32,651 nt of DNA from Candidatus Gerdarchaeota archaeon (GTDB lineage: Archaea > Asgardarchaeota > Heimdallarchaeia > JABLTI01), in assembly GCA_016840945.1 (NCBI GenBank), contig JAEORJ010000202.1:1-32651 (forward strand), written 5' to 3'. Of this stretch, positions 24,828 to 32,099 are shown in pieces; the stretch's first letter is position 1; each line of letters begins with the position of its first letter. Below the pieces are notes generated by a model, which was not told where the DNA came from, ran no database searches, and worked only from the letters and a program-made list of their open reading frames with translations. Position numbers and translations under genes: made by a program.

Positions 24828-25919
24828 CTAACTTTTCTTTCTAAGTAGTCTCATCAAGATTCTAGGTATTTGGTTCATACTTTTTACATTCATATAGCGA
24901 CCCTTTCCAATACGTGCTAAATCTCTACAAACAGCTTCACCCCATAATTTCTCTGTTGGTAAACCTAAAACATGTAAATTGAAATAATTTTTAGCAAAAG
25001 GTCTAGGATCATCTCCTCGGTTAAAGCATCCATCAGTTATTAAAACACCGAATTTCTCTGTTCTTTTTTCTTTATTTAACTCCATCAATCCTTTCTTCAA
25101 AGCATCTGATAAATTAGTATAACCAGCAGATTCACTTTCTAACACACGATCAATTAGCTCATCAATCTTTACTTTTTCATCCATTTGTTTTATTACTGTG
25201 GCTTTAGTATTGAAGAGGATTACAGCATATTTTTCCTTTGCAAGATGGTAAGACAATATTGCTACAGCCATAGCAGCATTTCTAAATTTTTCACCATATA
25301 AAGAACCTGAGGTATCAAACATTAACACGCCAATATTTTCTCTACTTCTTCTTTCTATAGCAGTGATGTCTGAATATTGTATATATCGATTAATTAGGAA
25401 TTTCTCTATTAATTCATCCATATCAAAATCAGTCATTCCAGGTTCATATTCAGTTTTCACCTGTAATTCTCCCTTTAATCCTCTACCAACAACCCGATAA
25501 GATGATTTTAAAATCGAAATTCTTGCTAATCTCCGGTATATTTTTCGATATTGTGGGTCAAAATTGCTCCTCAACATAAAAAATAATTCTGGAGCACTAC
25601 CTTCTCCTCTTGCAGCTCGTCTTTCAAGCATTCTAACACCTTCATTAGATTGGAGTGCCTCCGCAATTGCATACTGGTTACTCTTAGCTAAACCTTTGAG
25701 TGCTGGGATATTCTCATATTCAATAGCTAATTCAGTCATTTTTTTGATCTGAGGATATTTCATCCCTTGCGTCATCTGATTATAATCTTTCGCGGAACGA
25801 GTACCAGAAACAATTTCAGCTTCTACAAGCTTTTCAGGGGTCATACGACCAAGCTGAGGTGGTAAGCGACCAGGGGTCGTAGGACGGGTTACCTCACTAG
25901 GCCCGAAAAAACTTACCAA
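24828..25919 (-). CDS. VWA-domain protein paired with a MoxR ATPase
   Basis: A 363-residue protein with an N-terminal helical region (1-190) and a von Willebrand A domain carrying a complete MIDAS: DTSGS near 202-206, the Thr in AGYTNLSDAL, and the Asp in LITDGCFNRGD. MoxR-VWA pairs act as chaperone-like systems that insert metal or remodel large enzymes or complexes; the target here is unknown. There is no signal peptide or membrane segment, so it is cytoplasmic. The TTG start at 25919 lies 23 bases inside the MoxR gene, indicating translational coupling; the first ATG (codon 26, 25844) is a less likely alternative because it has no ribosome-binding site. Confidence 0.88.
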   Translation of the reverse strand: MVSFFGPSEVTRPTTPGRLPPQLGRMTPEKLVEAEIVSGTRSAKDYNQMTQGMKYPQIKKMTELAIEYENIPALKGLAKSNQYAIAEALQSNEGVRMLERRAARGEGSAPELFFMLRSNFDPQYRKIYRRLARISILKSSYRVVGRGLKGELQVKTEYEPGMTDFDMDELIEKFLINRYIQYSDITAIERRSRENIGVLMFDTSGSLYGEKFRNAAMAVAILSYHLAKEKYAVILFNTKATVIKQMDEKVKIDELIDRVLESESAGYTNLSDALKKGLMELNKEKRTEKFGVLITDGCFNRGDDPRPFAKNYFNLHVLGLPTEKLWGEAVCRDLARIGKGRYMNVKSMNQIPRILMRLLRKKS

Positions 25920-26778
25920 TTACTTTTCTCACTAACTCCTCAATAACAATCTCAATTTTTTCTTCTACACCATCTTCTAGTTCAACTTTTGTGGCTAATG
26001 CCATAATACTAATATCTATCCAAGTTTGAATTGATCTTTCTTCGAATTCATTAATAATTGAGGCTAAATCTATTGCACCTCTAATACTAGCACCACGTCG
26101 TAATTTCGTAGTATTTCTAGTTTCTCTAACTATTAAAACGGAATAATCAATAATATCTTGTGGGGCATCTTTAACTTTAGCTGATACTATTTGTTTTTCT
26201 TCGGATTCTGATTGGTAATCTAATCGGATCCATACAAAACGATCCTTTATTGCTTCACCTAATGGAGTAGTAGCTATAAATTCTACTGGATTTTGGGTAG
26301 CAATAATAAAGAATCCATCTTTTGCTGTTATTTCACCTAATTTTGGAATAACGATACGTCCTTCATCCATGGCTGATAATAATACGTTTTGAGTCGATTC
26401 TGGGCAACGATTAATCTCGTTAGCAAATAATATTGCTCCTTCTTGCATTGCCAAGATTAATGGTCCTGAAACAAATGATTCAAATGAATAACCTTTTTCT
26501 AATACTACAGGTGGGTCAAAATGACCTACTAATTTGTCAGGGTGATATCTTTCGTCTCCATCAAATCGCACAAATTCTGTATTTAAATAGGCGGCTAATG
26601 CATGTGCCATTTCAGTTTTTCCTACGCCTACAGGGCCTTCAAGTAAAATATGTCTACCAGCAGCTTTTGCAGCTAAAGCTTTCATTAGTTCATTGGTTCG
26701 TCCAATGATACCAAATTTCTTTTTAATAGCTTCAACTGATTCCTTTAAATTTGTTTTATCCACTAGTTTTGTAGGCAT
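25897..26778 (-). CDS. MoxR-type AAA+ ATPase
   Basis: A 293-residue AAA+ ATPase. Walker A GPVGVGKTE is near residues 48-56, Walker B ILFANEINR near 115-123, sensor-1-type FFIIATQNP near 155, and a helix-2 insert with a LEKGYSFESFVSGP segment lies between; all are characteristic of the MoxR family. It should energise the VWA partner encoded immediately downstream. ATG at 26778 (MPTKLVDKTN) is preferred to the in-frame TTG at 26811, which would add 11 residues without a ribosome-binding site; AAAGAG lies upstream of the ATG at plausible spacing. The gene is divergent from the coiled-coil gene at 27080. Confidence 0.92.
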   Translation of the reverse strand: MPTKLVDKTNLKESVEAIKKKFGIIGRTNELMKALAAKAAGRHILLEGPVGVGKTEMAHALAAYLNTEFVRFDGDERYHPDKLVGHFDPPVVLEKGYSFESFVSGPLILAMQEGAILFANEINRCPESTQNVLLSAMDEGRIVIPKLGEITAKDGFFIIATQNPVEFIATTPLGEAIKDRFVWIRLDYQSESEEKQIVSAKVKDAPQDIIDYSVLIVRETRNTTKLRRGASIRGAIDLASIINEFEERSIQTWIDISIMALATKVELEDGVEEKIEIVIEELVRKVIGKFFRA

Positions 26779-27079
26779 TTTAAACAGCTCTTTACTAATA
26801 ATCGATACCAAATGACTATATTTTCTTTAATTATTAAATGTAATTATAATCTAATTTTGTAAAATAAATTACCTTATATATCTTTCCCATACTTAGTATT
26901 TTAATTGATAATTTTTTTGTGATAAATTTGTAAAAAAATAAATATCACTTTTACATTTTAGGTTTATAGAATCAATAAACAATAAAGAAAGATACATAAA
27001 AGCTCAAAACCTTTTAATTATATTTGTTATTTATTGGTTGCCAAATATATTAGAATGAAAATCTTGTTGGGATGGTAAA
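26779..27079. other. 301-base divergent promoter region, no gene seen
   Basis: Very A+T-rich. TTATATATC at about 26874-26882 is a TATA-like element. A GTGATA (26919-26924) ... TATCAC (26943-26948) inverted repeat with an 18-base spacer lies in the middle. Nothing coding is supported. Confidence 0.55.
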
Positions 27080-27091
27080 GTGATTTCACTT
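27078..27091. promoter_or_regulatory. Palindrome AAGTGA-TT-TCACTT over the start codon
   Basis: A perfect 6+6 inverted repeat covering the GTG initiation codon at 27080. Its half-site (AAAGTGAT) also occurs, inverted, near 26943-26951. It could be an operator or a start-occluding hairpin, but it is short enough to be chance. Confidence 0.3.
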
Positions 27092-28288
27092 AGCAAAATG
27101 AAAGAATGGTTTGAAACCGAAACGGAAAACAGTGTTAAGAGATTAAGAACTGATATTACAAAACGAATAGAGATTATACAAAGTAATTTTGAGGAGTTAA
27201 AAATCGCAGCACAGGATTTTGAGTTAAGCGATACTGTTGATGCTGAATCACGGTCATCCCAAAACATCTACGAAAAAATGACTGAAATGGTTAATGAATT
27301 TGTTTTTCCAACTAAAATAACTTATAAAACAGCATCTAGCTTTTCTAAAGATCTTGAAAAATTCTTACAACGGGTTTTAACTATTGGTCAAAGATTTATA
27401 CCCAATCTTAAAAGAAAATATAGAACTCGAGTATTTATTTTGAATCGAGCATTAACTCGAATACAAAAAAATTATCAAGAATTTAGCTCCTTTTTAGAAG
27501 ACAAAACACAATTGCTCCAAGATGTAGATTCCACTTCTGATAACATTGAGCTATTAATCAATAAAGTAAAAGATAGAGAAAACCTCAAATCTAATATTGT
27601 TATTGAGCAAGAAGAAGCAAATAAAATAAAATCAAGTATTGATGAGTTAAAGACAACTAAAAGCGGTATTGAAACTAATACTATTCTTAATGAACTAGAC
27701 GAAATAACAAAAGAACTAGATGTTATTGGTAAGAAATTAAGACTTGAATTGGGTGGTCTTGATAAACCGCTGCGAAAATTAACTTCTAGAGCTCTCGATG
27801 GAAAAGTAATGGTACCTCCTGATTTAATTCTCATATCCAATCTACTCAAAGACGATCCTATTGAAGCATTACGGAATCAAGATGAAAATTATACTAAATT
27901 GAAAGATTTAATGGAAATTCTAATTGAAGCATCTAACAAAGATAAAATTCAATTAAAAGGTTCACTGAAAAATAAAACTATCTCACTTGCAGAGGATGTA
28001 TTAAAAGGATCACTTGTTGATTTACAAACTGATCTATTAAACCATATAAATAAACAGAAGGAAATAGAAAAGAGAGTTGAAGAAACTGGTTTAAAAGAGA
28101 AGATACAAGAATTTAAAGAACAACAAGAAAATATGGAAAAAGAAATGGATCGGAAGAACAGAAGAATTAAAGACTTGGAAGAAGAACTTGAAAAGCTAAA
28201 TAAAGAAATTGTTGATTTGGCTGCAGATACACAAAGAAATGTTCGTAAATTAACTGGGCAAGATGTTAAAATAAACATAAAAGAATAG
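27080..28288 (+). CDS. Coiled-coil protein of unknown function
   Basis: A 402-residue, almost entirely helical and charged protein with no membrane segment, signal peptide or catalytic motif. Heptad-like segments occur around residues 8-50, 130-235 and 325-390. A less charged middle part (about 240-320, GGLDKPLRKLTSRALDGKVMVPPD) may be globular. SMC/SbcC-like coiled coils look similar, but there is no Walker A or B, so that resemblance is only compositional. The start is GTG at 27080 with GGATGG upstream; ATG at 27098 is an alternative. It is followed after 90 bases by the GTPBP1-like GTPase on the same strand, and it is divergent from the MoxR gene. No function is assigned. Confidence 0.7.
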   Translation: MISLSKMKEWFETETENSVKRLRTDITKRIEIIQSNFEELKIAAQDFELSDTVDAESRSSQNIYEKMTEMVNEFVFPTKITYKTASSFSKDLEKFLQRVLTIGQRFIPNLKRKYRTRVFILNRALTRIQKNYQEFSSFLEDKTQLLQDVDSTSDNIELLINKVKDRENLKSNIVIEQEEANKIKSSIDELKTTKSGIETNTILNELDEITKELDVIGKKLRLELGGLDKPLRKLTSRALDGKVMVPPDLILISNLLKDDPIEALRNQDENYTKLKDLMEILIEASNKDKIQLKGSLKNKTISLAEDVLKGSLVDLQTDLLNHINKQKEIEKRVEETGLKEKIQEFKEQQENMEKEMDRKNRRIKDLEEELEKLNKEIVDLAADTQRNVRKLTGQDVKINIKE

Positions 28289-28378
28289 TTTGTAATTTTC
28301 AAAGGTTTATTAGTGTTAAAATAGCTAATTTGCTCTAAATATAATAATCACACCTACACAAAACAAGAGCTCGAGAAA

Positions 28379-29998
28379 ATGCCTTCAGATGAAAAAAAAG
28401 ACAAGGGTAATAATTTTGCTAAAGAATTAGAAGAAGGAAATGTTGAATATAAACTAAAGCTAATTGATCCTACAGCCACTCGTTTTGAACATTTAGTAAC
28501 TCAGATGAAATTCCGACTTCAAGAAGGACAAGGGGAAGCAATTTATGAAATTGGAATAGAAGATAATGGTTATCCCAAAGGTATTTCAAAAGAAGAATTA
28601 ACAAATTCAATTCAAACATTAGAGAAAATGGCTCATGAATTAAATGCTAGTATTACTATAATTAGAGAACGAGAAGGTCAAATTGGGAAAGTAGCTGAAG
28701 TACTTGTAAGAAGACATGCTGATGATGAATTTTTAGAAGTCAGAATTGCAGTAGCCGGAAATGTTGATAGTGGGAAAAGTACTCTTGTCGGAGTTTTAAC
28801 ACGAGGTAATTTAGACAATGGTAGAGGTTTGGCTCGAGTAAATGTTTTCCGACATAAGCATGAAGTTGAATCTGGGAGAACATCTAGTATTTCTCAACAA
28901 ATCCTGGGATTTAATAGTAAAGGGAATATTGTAAATTATGATATGATTGGAGGTCAAGCTTGGACAAGAATTATTGAGGGTAGTTCTAAAGTTATAACAT
29001 TTCTTGATTTAGGTGGTCATGAAAAATATCTTAAAACAACTTTATTTGGGCTTACAGGGCATATACCTGATTATGTGTTAATTGTTGTAGGAGCAAATAT
29101 GGGTATAGTTGGAATGACAAGAGAACATTTAGGAATAGCTCTCGCATTAAAAGTTCCTGTTATTATTGTTATTACAAAAATAGATATTTGCCCTGAACAT
29201 ATTCTAGAAAAAACTTTGAATGAAATAATGAAATTATTAAAACTACCTGGTTCTAATAAAATCCCAATAATAATCCGAAATGAAGATGATCTAATAGTTA
29301 GCGTGAAAAACATCACTTCTAAAAGGATTGCTCCAATCTTTTTGATTTCTAGTGTAACTGGTGAAAATTTAGATTTGATCAAGAGTTTTTTGAATCTAAT
29401 CCCAGCAAATCAACAATGGGAAGAATTCATAGATAGACCAGCTGAATTCCAAATTGATGAGACATTTAGTGTCACAGGGGTAGGTACAGTTGTTGCTGGA
29501 ACATTAATCAGTGGAGTTGTAGATGTCGATCAAGTAATGCAATTAGGTCCTAATGAATTTGGTGAATTTGTTAATGTTAAGATAAAGAGCATTCAGAACA
29601 AAAGAAGATCTGTGAAAAGAGTAATAGCAGGTCAAACAGCTACTTTTGCCTTACGAAAGCTGGCTCGATCAGCAATCCGTAAAGGCATGGTGCTTCTTGA
29701 TCAAAATATTAAACCAAAAGTGGCAACAAAATTTGAAGCTGAGATATTGGTTCTCTACCATTCAACTACTATACAAAAGAAATATCAAGCGGTAATACAT
29801 TGTGGCACTATTCGACAAACTGCCAGAATAATTGATATGGATAAAGAAATCATTAGAACTGGTGATAAAGCTAAAGTAAAATTTCAATTCCTTTATAGCC
29901 CAGAATATCTAATAGAAGGAAGAAAGATTTTCTTTAGAGAAGGCAGAACAAAAGGAATAGGTCAAATAACTAAAGTTTTTTATGAAGACGATTTATAA
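28379..29998 (+). CDS. GTPBP1-like translational GTPase
   Basis: A 539-residue GTPase of the EF1A/eRF3 superfamily, in the group of eukaryotic GTPBP1/GTPBP2 and their archaeal homologues (COG5258). Seen: an N-terminal domain (20-115) with NVEYKLKLIDP, FEHLVTQMKFRLQEG and IGIEDNG, which is specific to this family; G1 GNVDSGKST at 127-135; G3 DLGGHEKY at 210-217; G4 TKID at 266-269; G5 SSVTGEN near 321-327; then two beta-barrel domains. Eukaryotic GTPBP1 can deliver aminoacyl-tRNA and is linked to mRNA decay and ribosome rescue; the archaeal role is open. The P-loop Asp (NVDSGKS) follows the subfamily rather than bacterial EF-Tu. The start is ATG at 28379 with a weak GAG-rich site upstream. Confidence 0.92.
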   Translation: MPSDEKKDKGNNFAKELEEGNVEYKLKLIDPTATRFEHLVTQMKFRLQEGQGEAIYEIGIEDNGYPKGISKEELTNSIQTLEKMAHELNASITIIREREGQIGKVAEVLVRRHADDEFLEVRIAVAGNVDSGKSTLVGVLTRGNLDNGRGLARVNVFRHKHEVESGRTSSISQQILGFNSKGNIVNYDMIGGQAWTRIIEGSSKVITFLDLGGHEKYLKTTLFGLTGHIPDYVLIVVGANMGIVGMTREHLGIALALKVPVIIVITKIDICPEHILEKTLNEIMKLLKLPGSNKIPIIIRNEDDLIVSVKNITSKRIAPIFLISSVTGENLDLIKSFLNLIPANQQWEEFIDRPAEFQIDETFSVTGVGTVVAGTLISGVVDVDQVMQLGPNEFGEFVNVKIKSIQNKRRSVKRVIAGQTATFALRKLARSAIRKGMVLLDQNIKPKVATKFEAEILVLYHSTTIQKKYQAVIHCGTIRQTARIIDMDKEIIRTGDKAKVKFQFLYSPEYLIEGRKIFFREGRTKGIGQITKVFYEDDL

Positions 29999-30122
29999 TA
30001 ATTAATTTCAATTATAAGCTACTAACGTTAGAAAGCTAGTTAAAGAAAACAGTTTAGTTTAAATTATAAAAGAGGAATATTGAAAAATAATAGCGAAAAT
30101 TCCAAAATAGGTGAAAATAATC

Positions 30123-31049
30123 ATGTCAGAGATTAAAGAATATGAAGTTATTGTAGTTGGCGCAGGACCCGCAGGATTAACAGCAGCAATCTATACTGCA
30201 AGGGCCGGTATTAAAACGTTAGTAGTGGGAAATCCATACGAATCACAGGTGGCAAAATTAGGATTAATAGAAAACTACAGTGGGTTTGCTAGAGGTATTC
30301 AAGGATTAGAATTAATGGAAGCTATGGAAGGTCAAACAAAAGCAAATGGAGCTAAAATCATTTATGATAATGTAATCTCAATTGAAAAGGATAGTTCTGA
30401 TTTTATTGTGAAAACAGATGATGATGAAACAATGAAATCTAAAGCAATAATTTTAGCTATGGGAGCAAGACACAGAAAAATGAGAATTACAGGTGAAGAA
30501 GAATATTATGCAAAAGGAGTATCCTACTGTGCCGTTTGCGATGGTGCATTATATCAAGCAAAACCCACTGCAGTCTTAGGCTATGGTAATGGAGCAGCAA
30601 AAGCAGCATTATATCTTTCAAATATTTCATCTAAGGTTTATCTTATAGTAACCAAGAAGGAACTTGGTGCTGAAGCAATTTATATGAGTAGATTAGAAGG
30701 TAGCGAGAATATTGAGATTCACTATAATGCTCGTGTAACTGAAATAGCTGGCGATGAATTCGTAAAATCAATTACTTATAAAGAAGAGAATGAAGAAAAG
30801 AGTGTTCCAGTTGAAGGTGTTTTTATTGAGTTTGGCAGCGTCCCTAATACACTAATTGCTAATCAACTTGGTGTTGAAATTGATGACCGTGGTTTTATTA
30901 TCACAAACCAAAAGGATCTCAGTACAAATATTCCTGGAGTTTTTGCTGCAGGTGATGTTTGTGGTAGAATCAGACAAATTGCTACTGCTGTAGGTGATGG
31001 TTGTACTACAGCCTATTCAGCTCAAGAATATTTAGAGGGGTTAGAATAG
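30123..31049 (+). CDS. Thioredoxin reductase-like FAD-dependent oxidoreductase with atypical NAD(P) site
   Basis: A 308-residue two-dinucleotide-domain flavoprotein. The FAD site GAGPAGL begins near residue 11, the redox-active CAVC pair is Cys136/Cys139 (as in E. coli TrxB 135/138), and the C-terminal GVFAAGDVCG and IATAVGDG segments bind FAD. It should reduce thioredoxin or a similar small disulfide protein. The second Rossmann motif reads GYGNGAAKAAL, and the HRRxxxR segment that holds the NADPH 2'-phosphate in typical TrxR is replaced by VTKKELG, so the donor may be NADH, ferredoxin or F420H2 rather than NADPH. ATG 30123 is chosen over the upstream GTG 30111 because GGTGA (30110-30114) is its Shine-Dalgarno site. 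A perfect 10-bp hairpin follows. Confidence 0.9.
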   Translation: MSEIKEYEVIVVGAGPAGLTAAIYTARAGIKTLVVGNPYESQVAKLGLIENYSGFARGIQGLELMEAMEGQTKANGAKIIYDNVISIEKDSSDFIVKTDDDETMKSKAIILAMGARHRKMRITGEEEYYAKGVSYCAVCDGALYQAKPTAVLGYGNGAAKAALYLSNISSKVYLIVTKKELGAEAIYMSRLEGSENIEIHYNARVTEIAGDEFVKSITYKEENEEKSVPVEGVFIEFGSVPNTLIANQLGVEIDDRGFIITNQKDLSTNIPGVFAAGDVCGRIRQIATAVGDGCTTAYSAQEYLEGLE

Positions 31050-31060
31050 TAATTCTTACT

Positions 31061-31107
31061 TTAAGTGGGTATTTACCCACTTAACAATTTTTATATACAT
31101 TTTTTTT
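31061..31107 (+). terminator. Perfect 10-bp hairpin terminator
   Basis: TTAAGTGGGT (31061-31070), loop ATTT, ACCCACTTAA (31075-31084), followed by T-rich sequence. It is the best terminator-like structure in the window, 11 bases after the thioredoxin-reductase stop. Confidence 0.75.
31090..31098 (+). promoter_or_regulatory. TATA-box candidate for the 31164 gene
   Basis: TTTTATATAC lies about 75 bases before ATG 31164 and 40 before ATG 31131, directly after the hairpin terminator, consistent with a new transcription unit starting near 31115-31120. Confidence 0.45.
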
Positions 31108-31163
31108 GTTATTATTGACAGTAATAAAAAATGCAAAAGAAATTTCCTAAGGAAGTAATGATC

Positions 31164-32051
31164 ATGTCTCAAAACATCGATAAAGTTAATGTGCAAATTC
31201 CAGGCACAATGTATTATTTGCAGCTTGCTGCAGATCGTGGTCGATGGATTTTATCCTTATTATTACGAGGGGATGTGGAAAATGAAGCCATTGTTCCTGT
31301 ATTCTCAAAAACTGGCATTATAAAAGCTGCAAATGAATTACTAAATAATTCAAGATTAGTTATTGATAAATATCCATTGAAGAATGTTTGTGATCAATTA
31401 TTTGCAGAAGCTGAACGTAGTTTACCTGTTTCTGCTGTACCTGTTCAAATTGAGGAACATCATGTAGAATCAGATGATTTAGCTGAATTCAAACAAAAAC
31501 TTGATCTTATTGATAATTCCTTGAACAATGTTATTGAAGAACACAAAGAGAGCATTGATAGTTTAAACGAACGTTTGGATACTCTAGAGAATGAACGTGT
31601 TTCTAGATTGGAGAAAGAAATCGCTAAAGATATAGATAGAGGCGATGAGGAAATGTATACTAGCCTTGTCGATCGTATTGACAAAATTGAGGAAGCTTTA
31701 GCTGGTCAAAAAGGTGATGATCGCGTTCCAGCTTTACTTACAGCTATTGAAGCTTTAGAAACAAAAGTAAAACATTTAGAAGGTAAATCTATTACTTCAA
31801 GCGAATCAGTTGCTTCTGAACCTGTAACTTTTGAATCTGAATCAATTAGCATGCTCAAAGATGATATTGGTCGTTTAACTAGAGCTTTTGATTTGATAAA
31901 CCAAAGACTAACTACTCTAGAAGCAAAATTAGCTCCTAAAGAGCAACCACCAATAGTTATTGAAGGAGCACCAGAAGAAAAACCTGTGGAAAAGCCGAAA
32001 GAAAAACCTGAAAATGAACCTTTTCCAGAACCGCCATTTACAGAAGAATAA
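31164..32051 (+). CDS. Coiled-coil protein with acidic proline-rich tail, unknown function
   Basis: About 295 residues. The N-terminal 85 residues appear globular (VQIPGTMYYLQLAADRGRWI; then a helix with LLNNSRLVIDKYP). From about residue 105 to 195 and again about 220-255 there are heptad repeats (LDLIDNSLNNVI, LNERLDTLENE). The last 35 residues are rich in Pro, Glu and Lys and presumably disordered. No membrane segment, signal peptide or catalytic motif is present, and I do not recognise the family. ATG at 31164 is chosen because AAGGAAG at 31149-31155 is eight bases upstream; the longer reading from ATG 31131 adds 11 residues. It is a separate transcription unit between two hairpin terminators. 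Scaffold or adaptor functions are possible but unsupported. Confidence 0.7.
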   Translation: MSQNIDKVNVQIPGTMYYLQLAADRGRWILSLLLRGDVENEAIVPVFSKTGIIKAANELLNNSRLVIDKYPLKNVCDQLFAEAERSLPVSAVPVQIEEHHVESDDLAEFKQKLDLIDNSLNNVIEEHKESIDSLNERLDTLENERVSRLEKEIAKDIDRGDEEMYTSLVDRIDKIEEALAGQKGDDRVPALLTAIEALETKVKHLEGKSITSSESVASEPVTFESESISMLKDDIGRLTRAFDLINQRLTTLEAKLAPKEQPPIVIEGAPEEKPVEKPKEKPENEPFPEPPFTEE

Positions 32052-32052
32052 A

Positions 32053-32087
32053 AGAAGATTGATTAGTCTTCTCTATTCTCTTTTTTT
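32053..32087 (+). terminator. Hairpin terminator between convergent genes
   Basis: AGAAGA (32053-32058), 8-base loop, TCTTCT (32067-32072), then a T-rich run to 32087. It lies directly after the stop of the coiled-coil gene and before the end of the UbiA gene. Confidence 0.5.
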
Positions 32088-32099
32088 AATTATTTATTT

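Noticed and set aside
25897..25919. Frameshift joining MoxR and VWA
   Set aside because: Both domains are complete and usually separate genes; the short overlap is normal for this pair.
27475..28302. Ser/Leu-rich frames opposite the coiled-coil gene
   Set aside because: Antisense reflections of Lys/Glu-rich codons; no start signals.
28379..29998. EF1A or SelB
   Set aside because: The N-terminal domain and motif wording are those of GTPBP1-type proteins; the length and leading domain do not fit EF1A, and there is no SelB C-terminal region.
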